Positions 26,285 through 35,602 of a DNA stretch of 64,000 nucleotides are shown here, in pieces (the stretch's first letter is position 1; each line of letters starts with the position of its first letter). Below the pieces are notes generated by a model that had not been told where the DNA came from, did not search any database, and was given only the letters and a program-made list of their open reading frames with translations. This stretch comes from Ornithinimicrobium flavum (GTDB lineage: Bacteria > Actinomycetota > Actinomycetes > Actinomycetales > Dermatophilaceae): contig NZ_CP038213.1 in NCBI RefSeq assembly GCF_004526345.1, positions 248,001-312,000 of the forward strand. The letters run 5' to 3'. The position numbers and the translations under genes were made by a program.

Positions 26285-29200
26285 CGGATCTCCTCCCGGT
26301 AGCTGCGGTCCAGCGCCTGCCGCCGCACCCGCGCCGCCAGCACCAGGGTGAGCGCGAGCACCAGCACGCCACCGGCCCCCACGAGCACCAGCCAGGGGGT
26401 CGCCTCCAGCCGCAGACGGGTCGGAAGGCTGAGCCCACCCGGGCGGATGCTCGTGGACGCCAGCTCGGGGACCACGGCGGTGCCGACCAGCCAGCCCGCG
26501 AGCAGGCCGAAGGCGACCGCCGCCAGCACCACCCCGGCCAGCTCCAGGGCCCGCGAGCGGGCCTGGGCGGCGGGCGGCATACCCAGGGCCCGCAGCACGG
26601 CGACCTCGGGCCGGCGGGCCGACAGCAGGGTCGCGGCCACGGCCGCGATGCCGGTGAGGGCGAGCAGCACCGCCCCGGCCGAGGCGACCCAGAAGACGAG
26701 CCGGGCGGCGCTGGTGGCGTCGGTGACCGCCACCGCGCCCGGCCCGGTCGCCCCGCGGAGGTCCTCCCGGGTGGAAAGGGCGGCGACGGCGGCCTGCGGG
26801 TCGCCCGCCGGGGTGGCCCACACCTGGCTCGGCCAGGGCAGGGTGCGCTGGTCGGCGACGAGGGCCCGGGCGAGGACACGACTGTCGGCGAGCGCCCCCA
26901 GCTCGCCGGTCTGACCGGGCACGGCGGGGACCAGGGTGGTGAGCCGGGCCGGCACGAGGCCCCCGGCGTAGGCCAGCTCGAAGTCGTCCCCCGGGCGCAG
27001 GGCGGCGGCGTCGGCGGCGGCCGCGGTGAGAGCCACCGGGACGCGCGCGGTGGGGGTCGGGGCCGTCGGGGCGGCGTCGAGGGCCAGGCCGCGGTCCTCC
27101 ACCCAGGTGAGGCCCGGGGCCACGACGAACTGCAGGCCCGTCTGACCCTGCAGGTCGGGAGCGCCGAGGGGCCCGCCCCGGGTCACCACCTCCAGGCGCC
27201 AGGTCGAGGACGAAGTGTCCAGGACGGGAGGTATGAAGGGCCGGTTCGACTCCTCCCCCTGGGACATGGACCAGGTCGTGCTGTCGCCGAAGACCTCCCA
27301 GACGATCCGGGCGTAGGGGTCCGCCACGGCCTCCGCCTCCGCGCGCGCCGGCGCCGCCTGCTCCGGCGTCGCGGCGTCGGTGCTCCCCCACGCGTCGCTG
27401 CCGTCCAGGAGGTCCCGACCGTCGGCGCGGACCGCCACGTCCAGGGCGAGGGTGACCCCCGGCCCGGCGCCGGAGACGTCGAGGACCACCGACTCCAGGG
27501 CCCACGACCGCTCCGGGTCCAGGGGTATGCCGAGCCCGCCGGTCGTGGTGCCGGGGGTGGCTGCAGCGCCGCTCAGGGTGTCCTCGTCGTAGGTGACCTC
27601 CGGGCCGGTGGTCGGCAGCGGCTGCGTCCGCAGCAGGTGGGTGAGGCCGCTGTCCGTGTCGCGCACGAGGACGCTCACCGTCACCTCACGCCCGGCACGG
27701 AGGGCGGCGACCTCCTGGTCGAGGGCGGCACGGGCCTCCTCCTCGGGCGTCGGGACCGAGTCGGGCGGCAGGCCCCCGGAGAGGTCGATGCCCAGCTCGT
27801 CGAGGCGCTCCCGCCGCTCCAGGAGCGACGGCGCCAGGGAGTCGAGACGGGAGAGCTGCCAGGCGTCCAGGTCGAGCTCCGCCTCGATCCGCACCTCCAG
27901 CTCGGCCGTGCCGGGGGGCACGGCGACCGACCCGTCCGGCAGCGGCGTCCCGTCGGGGTCGAGGAGCTGGTCGAGGCCGTCCGGGACGAGGGACTCGTCC
28001 GCCACCGCCGGTGTCACCGCGCGCAGGGCGCCCGAGCTCCCGAGGACGAGGGGCACCTGGAGGTCGCCCACCCGGGCGTTGGGCTCGAGCCAGACGAGGG
28101 CGGCCCCGGTGACCGAGGGGTCGGTGGTGACGTCGGGGGCGGCCGGGGGGACGACACCGGGGGTGTCCTGGACGAGAGGCCGGACGACGTCCGCCCGGAC
28201 GGGGGCCCCGCGGGAGACGGCGCCGAGATCCTCGCGCAGCTGGGCGGAGGTGCCGGCGTAGAGGGCGGCCAGGGTGGTGGCCCCGACGGCGAGGACGGTG
28301 AGGACGACGGGCACGGCATACACCGACAGGTGGCGGCTGACCTGCGCGGAGGCCAGGTGGCCCGTGGCGGTGCGGGCGGGTCGGGTCGCGAGCTCCAGGG
28401 CGCGGGTGAGGGGGCCCAGCAGGGCCAGCGCGACGACGGCGGAGGCGGCCAGCAGCAGGGCGGGGGCGGCGCCGGCGACCAGGTCGGTGGCCAGGGCGCC
28501 GTCCGGGCGGGCCACGAGCGGTGAGCCCGCCCGGCGCAGCTGCCACCAGGACAGGGCGGCGGCCCCGAGGACGAGGACGACGGTCGCCAGGGCCGTGGCG
28601 GCCCGGGCGCGACCGGAGAGGTCGGCCCCGGAACGGCCGCCGGCGAGCCGCCGGGCCTGACCGACCGCCACCACCGCGAGCACGACGAGGATGCCGAGCA
28701 GCACCAGACCGGTCACCGCGAGCACGGACGTGCCCACGAGCTCGCCACCGGGGACGAGCTGCATACCGGCCCGGGCCAGCAGGCCGCCGAGGGTGGCGCC
28801 CACGACCGCGACCGCCGCCGACTCGACCAGACCGGTCGCCAGGACCTGACCTCGGCCTGCGCCGCGGGCCACCAGGAGCTGCACCTGCGGCTCCCGGGTC
28901 GAGGTGAGCAGGCGCGCGAGCTGCACCACGGCGAGGCCGGTGACCAGCACCAGGACCGAGAGCGGGATGACGCCGAGGGCGCGGGCGGTGGCCAGGTTGG
29001 TGGCGGCGGTCGCGGCGGTCGGGGCCAGGTCGCCGTCGACGGTGATGCCGCGCACGCTGACCCCCTGGACGTCCCGCAGGTCCTCCCGGAGCTCCTCCGC
29101 GCTGCTCGACAGACCGGCCAGGTCGTCGGGGGTGATGCTCGAGGGGTCGGGCTGCACGGGCCAGCGGACGAAGGGGTCGCCGACCTGGCGCACGAGGTCC

Positions 29201-29859
29201 TCGGCGACCACCAGCGGGCCGTGGTCGGCCTCCTGCTGCCCGCTGCGCACCAGGTCGTCGCCGAACCAGAAGGCCGCCTCCGGGTCCACGGGGGACCAGG
29301 TGGCCACGACCTCCACCGCCCGGTCGTCGACGGTGAGCACGTCACCGACGCCGACGCCCCAGGCGCTGGCGGCGCCGACGTGCAGGGCTCCCGGGGCCGC
29401 TGCGTCCTGCGGCACCTGCCCACCCTGCGGCCAGGCGCCCTCGACGACCGTGACCCGCCCGGCCAGCCCCTCGGCCCCTGCCTCCAGCTCGGGCGAACCG
29501 AGCAGGACGACGCGTCCGTCCAGCGGGGATCCTCCAGAGCTCACCGGCCGGGGCTCGCTCAGGACCAGCCGACCGACGGTCACGGGTGCGGGGGCGAAGG
29601 CGTCGAGGATGGCCTGCCGCGCCAGCCGGTCCTGGGTGGTCGGGTCGTCGACGGCGAGCCGGGTCTGCACCTGGACACCGGCCTCGGTGGGCTCCCCCTG
29701 GGTCTGGGCCCCCCGGGCCGCGGTGGTCGCCGCCGCCTGGGAGTAGCCGACCGTCCCGGCGATGATGGCCGTGGTGACGGCCACGAGGCAGAGCAGGGTC
29801 AGCAGCAGCCCCTGTGATGCGCGGGCGCGCGCAGCCACGATGCCCGCCCACGAGGTCAT
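26281..29859 (-). CDS. Very large FtsX-like ABC permease
   Basis: This 1192-residue intact membrane protein starts MTSWAGIVAARARASQGLLL with one helix. A ~240-residue outer domain follows, then three or four helices (VIPLSVLVLVTGLAVVQLARLL), a further helix cluster, a second long outer domain and a final FtsX-type cluster near LVFWVASAGAVLLALTG. Duplicated FtsX modules with big outer domains are typical of MacB/BceB-type exporters acting on envelope substrates. It heads the four-gene cluster and is translationally coupled to the next permease. Substrate not evident. Confidence 0.85.
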   Translation of the reverse strand: MTSWAGIVAARARASQGLLLTLLCLVAVTTAIIAGTVGYSQAAATTAARGAQTQGEPTEAGVQVQTRLAVDDPTTQDRLARQAILDAFAPAPVTVGRLVLSEPRPVSSGGSPLDGRVVLLGSPELEAGAEGLAGRVTVVEGAWPQGGQVPQDAAAPGALHVGAASAWGVGVGDVLTVDDRAVEVVATWSPVDPEAAFWFGDDLVRSGQQEADHGPLVVAEDLVRQVGDPFVRWPVQPDPSSITPDDLAGLSSSAEELREDLRDVQGVSVRGITVDGDLAPTAATAATNLATARALGVIPLSVLVLVTGLAVVQLARLLTSTREPQVQLLVARGAGRGQVLATGLVESAAVAVVGATLGGLLARAGMQLVPGGELVGTSVLAVTGLVLLGILVVLAVVAVGQARRLAGGRSGADLSGRARAATALATVVLVLGAAALSWWQLRRAGSPLVARPDGALATDLVAGAAPALLLAASAVVALALLGPLTRALELATRPARTATGHLASAQVSRHLSVYAVPVVLTVLAVGATTLAALYAGTSAQLREDLGAVSRGAPVRADVVRPLVQDTPGVVPPAAPDVTTDPSVTGAALVWLEPNARVGDLQVPLVLGSSGALRAVTPAVADESLVPDGLDQLLDPDGTPLPDGSVAVPPGTAELEVRIEAELDLDAWQLSRLDSLAPSLLERRERLDELGIDLSGGLPPDSVPTPEEEARAALDQEVAALRAGREVTVSVLVRDTDSGLTHLLRTQPLPTTGPEVTYDEDTLSGAAATPGTTTGGLGIPLDPERSWALESVVLDVSGAGPGVTLALDVAVRADGRDLLDGSDAWGSTDAATPEQAAPARAEAEAVADPYARIVWEVFGDSTTWSMSQGEESNRPFIPPVLDTSSSTWRLEVVTRGGPLGAPDLQGQTGLQFVVAPGLTWVEDRGLALDAAPTAPTPTARVPVALTAAAADAAALRPGDDFELAYAGGLVPARLTTLVPAVPGQTGELGALADSRVLARALVADQRTLPWPSQVWATPAGDPQAAVAALSTREDLRGATGPGAVAVTDATSAARLVFWVASAGAVLLALTGIAAVAATLLSARRPEVAVLRALGMPPAAQARSRALELAGVVLAAVAFGLLAGWLVGTAVVPELASTSIRPGGLSLPTRLRLEATPWLVLVGAGGVLVLALTLVLAARVRRQALDRSYREEIR

Positions 29860-29931
29860 GCGCTCCAGCCTAGGCGAGCCCGCAGGTCAGGGACGGGACC
29901 GACTCCCGGTCGCGCGCGCGTGGCAGGTCGG

Positions 29932-30255
29932 TCAGCGGTGCTCGTTGCGCCGGTCCACGGCGCGCTGCAGCTGGCTCACGACCTTGGTCTCGGCCTCGTT
30001 GACCGCATCCTTGGTGTCGGTGAGGACGGAGGTGCCGATCATCCGGGGCAGGCCGTGGACGTTGACCTCCAGGGTGGTGGTCATGCTCGGCTTCTCCCGG
30101 TCCTTGATCCGGATCGCGATGTCGACCTGCGAGGGGTCGAAGCGGCCCAGCTGGGTGAAGAGCTGGGTGAGCGCGCGCTCCAGGAAACCGAGATCGTCCG
30201 TGGTGGTGCCGTCCTCGAGACGGATGCGCTCGACGAGGCGGGCTGTCTCAGTCAT
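29932..30255 (-). CDS. Small HPF/RaiA-like domain protein
   Basis: The 107-residue protein resembles the single N-terminal domain of ribosome-hibernation factors (βαβββα). It has an α-helix in LGFLERALTQLFTQLGRFD, strands VDIAIRIKDREK and TTLEVNVHGLPRMIG, and a final helix AVNEAETKVVSQLQRAVDRR. Family members bind the small ribosomal subunit and block translation in stationary phase. The match is by pattern, not by a diagnostic motif, and the protein lacks the C-terminal dimerisation domain of long HPF. It is divergent from the broken UbiB-type gene. Confidence 0.5.
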   Translation of the reverse strand: MTETARLVERIRLEDGTTTDDLGFLERALTQLFTQLGRFDPSQVDIAIRIKDREKPSMTTTLEVNVHGLPRMIGTSVLTDTKDAVNEAETKVVSQLQRAVDRRNEHR

Positions 30256-30294
30256 CGACCTGACCCCTTCCGGAGCCGGAGCCCTTCCGGCTGC

Positions 30295-30311
30295 TACAAC
30301 CTATAGTAGTA
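30295..30311. promoter_or_regulatory. Candidate BlaI-like box
   Basis: TACAAC-CTATA-GTAGTA has the TACnAC-N5-GTnGTA form seen before blaI. It lies in the divergent promoter space between the HPF-like gene and the UbiB-type gene. Regulation is inferred from sequence similarity alone. Confidence 0.4.
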
Positions 30312-30398
30312 CGCCGTGCGTCCGGTTCTGCGCGGGGCCCCGCGCAGGTGCGCACCACCAGCGGGGCGGTGGGTCGCGGGTGCTTGTAGCGTGCTGAC

Positions 30399-32065
30399 AT
30401 GGCTGGCCACCTGAAGCGCTACCGGGAGATCGCCAGCGTCCTGGCGCGGCACGGGCTGCACGCCACGGCGGTGCAGGCCGGGCTGGGCCGGTGGCTCCCC
30501 CACCCGCCGGGCGGGGCGGGGCCCGACCCCGGCGCGGGTGGTGACCGGGACGTGCTTCCCGGGCTGCTCGTCGAGACCTTCGAGGAGCCGGCACCACCTT
30601 CATCAAGCTCGGCCAGCTGATCTCCACCCGCCCCGACGTCTTTCCCCCGGCCTACTGCCGCGCCTTCGCCCGGCTCACCGACTCCACCCAGCCGGTCCCG
30701 TTCGAGCGGCTGGCCACGGTGGTCCATGACGACTTCGGCGCCACGGTGGAGGAGCTCTACTCCTGGTTCGAGCCCGTCCCGGTCGCCACCGCCTCCATCG
30801 GCCAGGCCCATCGCGCCCGGCTGCACGACGGTCGCCCGGTCGTCGTCAAGATCCGCAAGCCGGGGGTGGTCGAGGAGGTCCACGACGACCTCGAGATCCT
30901 CAAGAACCTTGCCGGCCACCTGGCCCGCAACTCCCAGCTGCTGGCCGACATCGATCTGGTCGGGCTGGTGGACGAGTTCTCCCGCTCGCTGCGCTCCGAG
31001 CTCGACTACCTGACCGAGGCCAGGGCGTGCGAGGAGATCGGTGAGAACTTCCTGGGGGTGCCGGGTGTGTCCACATACCCTGGATCCACTGGGAGACCAC
31101 CACATCCCGGGTGCTGACCATGGAGGAGCTGTCCGGGATCCGGATCGACGACGTCGCCGCCCTGGACGCGTCCGGGATCGACCGCCCGGACCTCGCCCAC
31201 CGAGCGGTCGAGGTGCTGATCCGGATGGTGTTCGAGGACGGGGTCTTCCATGCCGACCCCCACGCCGGCAACCTTTTCGTCGAGGCAGACGGCACCATCG
31301 GCGTCATCGACTTCGGGATGGTCGGGCGGATCAGCCCGGAGATGCGCCGTCAGTTCGCCAGGGGTCGTGGCGCTGGTCCAGCAGGACACCGACGGGCTCC
31401 TACGCACCCTGCTCGACATCGCCCCTCCGCGGGGCCCCCTGGACCGGCGGCGGATGCGCAGCGAGGTCGCCCGGATCACCAGCTGGCTCGACGGGCGGGC
31501 CCTGGCCGACATCCACCTCGACCGGGTGGCCAATCAGATCTTCTCGGTGGTGCAGCACCACCGGCTCTCGCTGCCGCCCGAGGTCGTCCAGCTGTTCCGG
31601 ATGCTCATCATCGTCGACGGGCTGGGCCTGCGGATCGACCCCGGCTTCGACATCACCACGGTGCTGCACCCGTATGCCCGTCAGCTCATCCAGCAGCAGC
31701 TGGGCCCCGCCCAGGTGGCCGGGCGCCTGCGGGACGCGACGGTGGCGGCGGCCCAGCTCGGCGTGGACCTGCCCACCTACGCCCGGCAGCTGCTCGACCG
31801 GATCGACGGCGGGGGCGTGGACGTGACGATCCGCACCGCCGAGCTGGAGCCGCTGGTGGGGCGGATGGAGCGCACCGGCGACCGGGTCGTCGCCGCGCTC
31901 GTGGTGGCGGCCATGATCACCGGTGGCACCAACGTGCTCGTGGCCTACAAGGACCGGCTGGGCCGGTATGCCGGTCCGCTGGTCGCCGGAGGCGGGGCCG
32001 CGCTCACCGTGGGGAGCGCCTACCTCGCGTGGACCGGTCGCCCTCGCCGGATCAGGCCCCGCTGA
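30399..32065 (+). pseudogene. ABC1/UbiB-family kinase-like protein, broken by three frameshifts
   Basis: Joined pieces give an atypical kinase of about 555 residues. They include GTTFIKLGQLISTRPD (signature), ASIGQAHRARLHDGRPVVVKI (nucleotide loop and Lys), GVFHADPHAGNLFVE and GVIDFGMVGR (catalytic and metal sites), and two C-terminal membrane segments near VAALVVAAMITGGTNVLVA. The frame changes near 30590, 31070 and 31360. Intact members support ubiquinone-like lipid synthesis or lipid transport. Three breaks in one gene suggest decay, although single-base errors occur elsewhere in this window. Confidence 0.82.
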
Positions 32066-32084
32066 GCGGTCGTACGATGACGAG

Positions 32085-32756
32085 GTGACCGGCGCCCCGA
32101 ACGGATCGCTCCCGTCCTGGAGCCGGGTGCTGGTCGTGGTCGCCCACCCCGACGACGAGTCCTTCGGGCTGGGCGCCGTGCTGGACTCCTTCACCCGCGC
32201 GGGTGCCGACGTGGACGTGCTCTGCCTGACCCGGGGAGAGGCGTCCACCCTGGGGGCCGCCCCCGACCTGGCCGCCGTCCGGGCGGAGGAGCTCGCCGCA
32301 GCCGGGCGGGCCCTGGGTGTCCGGTCGACCCGGCTGCACGACCTCCCCGACGGGGGGCTGGCCGCCACAAAGCCCGCGCGGCTGCAGGCCGTCGTGGCCG
32401 AGGCGGTGCAGGACGGCCGGCCCGAGGGCCTGCTCGTCTTCGACACCACCGGGATCTCGGGGCATCCCGACCACGTCGCGGCGACCACGGCGGCGGTGGC
32501 CACGGCCGAGGAGCTGGACCTGCCCGTGCTGGCCTGGACCCTCACCGGCGAGCTCGCCGGCACGCTGCTGGCGGAGACGGGGGTGCCGTTCGCCGGGTGC
32601 GGCAGCGCCGACCACTTCGAGGTGGAGGTCGACCGCACCGCGCAGCGCACAGCGATCGCCTGTCACGCCAGCCAGGCCGTGCCCGGCAGCGTGCTGTGGC
32701 GGCGGCTCGAGCTGCAGGGGTCGAGAGAGACTCTGCGCTACCTGCGGACGCGGTAG
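32085..32756 (+). CDS. PIG-L (LmbE-like) deacetylase
   Basis: The 223-residue cytoplasmic zinc hydrolase has the metal motif VVVAHPDDESFGLGAVL at the N-terminus and the third-ligand motif GISGHPDHVAA. Relatives remove acetyl groups from N-acetylglucosamine-type substrates, including mycothiol and bacillithiol precursors and GlcNAc-phosphatidylinositol. Actinobacterial context makes a mycothiol-linked or small-molecule substrate possible, but this is not MshB-length (~300). The GTG at 32085 is chosen because it lies about 20 codons before the metal motif, like homologues. Confidence 0.85.
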   Translation: MTGAPNGSLPSWSRVLVVVAHPDDESFGLGAVLDSFTRAGADVDVLCLTRGEASTLGAAPDLAAVRAEELAAAGRALGVRSTRLHDLPDGGLAATKPARLQAVVAEAVQDGRPEGLLVFDTTGISGHPDHVAATTAAVATAEELDLPVLAWTLTGELAGTLLAETGVPFAGCGSADHFEVEVDRTAQRTAIACHASQAVPGSVLWRRLELQGSRETLRYLRTR

Positions 32757-32793
32757 CGGACGCCGCGCCCGCGGTCGTCGGGGGAGCAGAGCG

Positions 32794-32990
32794 TCAGGAG
32801 GTCGTCGACGTCCCGTCGGCCCCGGTCCCCGCGAGGGCGAAGCGGTCCAGGTCGCGTCGCCACATCCAGGCGATGGGACGGTTCATGGTGTGGTGCAGCA
32901 GCCACAGGGCCACCTTGTGCCTGAGCCGGACGGGGTGGGTGCCCCACCGGAAGAAGTCCCTGGCTAGGGCTCGGCCGAGCTTCGGCCTCG
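32794..32990 (-). pseudogene. Remnant of a C-terminal coding region
   Basis: A minus-strand open frame here reads RDFFRWGTHPVRLRHKVALW followed by LLHHTMNRPIAWMWRRDL, which looks like real protein rather than shadow. It has no start upstream because the lipoprotein gene ends directly before it. I do not recognise the family. It is probably what remains of a deleted gene; a short gene starting at the GTG within HKVALW cannot be excluded. Confidence 0.35.
32973..32987 (-). terminator. Short hairpin after the lipoprotein gene
   Basis: GGCCGA-GCT-TCGGCC forms a six-base stem four bases past the stop codon (32991-32993) of the minus-strand lipoprotein gene, flanked by a direct repeat CTAGGGCT. 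Confidence 0.5.
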
Positions 32991-33944
32991 CTAGGGCTGG
33001 AGCTCCTGCACAGCGCTGAGGATGACGATGTGGTCGGGGGCGAGCCATGATCCGGCCGCCTCGTGGATGGCCTCGACGGTGGCGCGGTCGGCGACCACCA
33101 CCTCGACGTAGAGGCGGGGCTCGGTCCCGCCTACCCCCACGCTGAGGAACCTGAGGTCCGTCCGTGCAGCCACGGCGTCCTGCGCCGCCCGCAGAGCCTC
33201 GTCGGAGGGCACGTCCCGCGCCTCGAGGCACAGCGGCCCGGTGTAGACGTCACGGATCGCGGCCCGCGAGGCGTCCAGGTCGGCGTCCTCGGCGAGCAGC
33301 ACGTTCATCACCCCTCCGTCGGAGACCCAGGACGCCGCATACCCGGGCAGGTCCTCGCGCACCAGGGCCAGCAGCGCCTGCTCCTCATCCATCCCGGCCG
33401 GTCCACGGGTGCGGTCGGCCTGGTCGACGTCGGGCACATCGGCCGTCGGGTCCTCGCAGAGTGCGGTGAAGGCCGTCCCGAGCCGATCGGTGGTGTCGTA
33501 CCCGGGGGGAGGATCTGGGCTCAGTGGCACGGTCAGGGTGAACCTCCCCTGTTCGCCGACCTCGGGGTCGTAATGACCGATGGCGTACAGGGTGGTGTCC
33601 GTCCAGGTGATCCCGTTCTCCCGTCGGACGTCGTGATCCGCCCAGGAGAACGGCCCCTCCAGCTCCGGCCCGGAACAGTCCGGTGGGTAGATCGCTGCCT
33701 GCGGGCCGAAGCAGAGGACCACCGGGTCCCCCTCCGACCGTTGGTAGGGGCTGGCCGCCAGGACGACCTCCTTCGAGAGGTCCACGACGTCGGACTCGCC
33801 GGCCGAGGGTGGCGTCGGCGTGCCGGAGGCGTTGGGTGCCGACCCGGTCACGGCCGGACCGTCAGCGACGGGCTCGGTCTGGCTCCCGCACGAGGCGACG
33901 AGCAGCGCCGAGGCGGTCGCGACGAGAACGGCAGCGATCCTCAT
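32991..33944 (-). CDS. Putative lipoprotein, unknown function
   Basis: The 317-residue exported protein starts MRIAAVLVATASALLVASCG, a clear lipobox with Cys at residue 19. A low-complexity Gly/Pro/Ser spacer follows, then an acidic outer domain with Cys pairs (VVLCFGPQ, YPPDCSG, TALCEDP, GPLCLEAR) that may form disulfides. The C-terminal ~150 residues contain two similar α/β segments (ALVREDLPGYAASWVSDGG and RTDLRFLSVGVGGTEPRLYVE). I do not recognise a family. It stands alone, followed by a short hairpin. Confidence 0.7.
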   Translation of the reverse strand: MRIAAVLVATASALLVASCGSQTEPVADGPAVTGSAPNASGTPTPPSAGESDVVDLSKEVVLAASPYQRSEGDPVVLCFGPQAAIYPPDCSGPELEGPFSWADHDVRRENGITWTDTTLYAIGHYDPEVGEQGRFTLTVPLSPDPPPGYDTTDRLGTAFTALCEDPTADVPDVDQADRTRGPAGMDEEQALLALVREDLPGYAASWVSDGGVMNVLLAEDADLDASRAAIRDVYTGPLCLEARDVPSDEALRAAQDAVAARTDLRFLSVGVGGTEPRLYVEVVVADRATVEAIHEAAGSWLAPDHIVILSAVQELQP

Positions 33945-34009
33945 CGGTGGATCATCGCAGCACTCGTGCTGCCGTGGTGGGAGACGGCTTCACATGATGT
34001 GCTGTAGAG

Positions 34010-34690
34010 ATGCTCAGCCTGGAGGACATCTTCCCGCCGTTCGCGCTTCGGATCACGTGCGGCCCCGTCGAGTTGCGCGTTCTGCGCGACGACGACCTTC
34101 CTGAGCTCGTCGAGTTGGTGCGTCGTGGCATCGAGGCGCCCGATCTGCCCATGCCCTTCCTCCAGGACTGGCACACACGGCCATTCGCGCCTGGGTCGCC
34201 CGACGGTTTCCCGACCACCTCGCTGGCGTGGTGGTGGAGCCAGAGGGCGACGTTCGGGGCTGATGACTGGCGGCTGGCGCTGACGGTGCACCGCGACGAC
34301 GAGCTCGTCGGCATGCAGGACCTGCACGCGAAGGACTTCGCCCAGACGCGACACGTCGACACCGGCTCCTGGCTCGGGCTGGCTCACCAGGGACGAGGAA
34401 CCGGCACGCTGATGCGGCAGATGGTGGTCGGATTCGCGTTCGACGAGCTGGGCGCGCTGGACTGCGGATCGGGGTACATCGTCGGCAACCACGCCTCGGC
34501 GGCCGTGAGCCGTAAGACGGGATACGTCGAGAACGGCCGCCGCCGCATCGTGCAACACACGGCAGAAGGCAAGGCCGGTGTCGACGAGCAACGCGTGCTC
34601 GTCACGCCGGCCACCTACGTCCGACCGGCTGATCGCCTCGTCGTCGAGGGGGCTGAGGCGCTGCGGCGATTCCTGGGCATCGAACAGTGA
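34010..34690 (+). CDS. GNAT-family N-acetyltransferase
   Basis: The 226-residue RimJ/RimL-like enzyme has the acetyl-CoA motif region DTGSWLGLAHQGRGTGTLMRQ and the following NHASAAVSRKTGYVENGRRR, typical of motif B. It should transfer an acetyl group to an amine; the substrate may be a ribosomal protein, drug or small metabolite. DNA here is visibly richer in A and T than the first 30 kb, and neighbours are small unrelated genes, suggesting acquired DNA. The ATG at 34010 fits the domain start. Confidence 0.85.
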   Translation: MLSLEDIFPPFALRITCGPVELRVLRDDDLPELVELVRRGIEAPDLPMPFLQDWHTRPFAPGSPDGFPTTSLAWWWSQRATFGADDWRLALTVHRDDELVGMQDLHAKDFAQTRHVDTGSWLGLAHQGRGTGTLMRQMVVGFAFDELGALDCGSGYIVGNHASAAVSRKTGYVENGRRRIVQHTAEGKAGVDEQRVLVTPATYVRPADRLVVEGAEALRRFLGIEQ

Positions 34691-34774
34691 GCCATGGGGC
34701 CGCGCCCACGACACAGTCCGTGGTGATGGGCCTGCCGCTGCTCCTCCCGTCGCTCCTGAGTAGCGTCGTGACCC

Positions 34775-35529
34775 ATGAGCACAGGGCCCGAGCTGAGAGA
34801 CCTGTGGGACTTCGACGACCCGGCAGGCAGCGAGGAGCGTTTCCGGGTGGCGGCCGGGGCGGCCAAGGATGCCGTGCAGCGCGAGCTGGCGCTCACGCAG
34901 GTGGCTCGCGCCCTCGGACTGCAGGATCGGTTCTCCGAGGGTCACGAGGTGCTCGACGCGCTGGCCTGCGACGATGTCGAGGTCAAGGCGCGCCATGAGC
35001 CGGAGCGGGGCCGGCTGCTGCGCTTCGCTGGTGACGAGGAGGCGGCGCTGTCGCACTTCCAGGCCGCCGCCGACCGGGCCCAGGACGCAGGGCTGGAGGA
35101 GCTGCACGTCGACGCGCTCCATATGCGGGCGCTCGTGCTGCCGCGGGAGAAGCGGCTCGCGGCCACCGAGGAGGCGCTTGCCTTGGCCCGTTCCGTCACT
35201 GACCCCAGGACCCGCGGTTGGGAGGCCTCCTTGCTCAACAATCTCGGGATGATTCATGCCGACGAGGGGATTTCGAGCAGGCGCTGGGGGTCTTCCGGGA
35301 CGCCCTCGCGGCCCGCGAACGCACCGGTGACCAAGGAGCGACGAGGGTGGCGCGGTGGATGGTGGCGTGGGCGCTGCGCAACGTGGGTCGCTCCGACAAG
35401 GCCAGGCGTATGCAGCGCGCGCTCAAGGCCGAGCTCGAGGCGGTGGGGCAGCGTGACGCCTACGTCGAGGACGAGCTGCGGCTGCTGGAGCGGGAGGCGT
35501 CGGTGTCTGAGGGCGACGAGAGGGCGTAG
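34775..35529 (+). pseudogene. TPR-repeat protein, frameshifted
   Basis: The protein consists of helical tetratricopeptide-like repeats: AALSHFQAAADRAQDAGLEE, then ASLLNNLGMIHADEG and, after the break, DFEQALGVFRDALAARERTG and VARWMVAWALRNVGRSDKAR. The break is at a run of four G at 35266-35269; a fifth G would give the expected DEGDFEQAL. Total intact length would be about 251 residues. Such proteins are scaffolds for protein contacts; partner unknown. The start MSTGPELRDLWDFDDP at 34775 fits relatives in actinobacteria. Confidence 0.8.
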
Positions 35530-35602
35530 CCCGACGGGCGCTGGGGATGTGGCGGCAGGACAGGATGTTCTGTGATGCGGCGGGCGCACCCGAGGTTGGG
35601 GC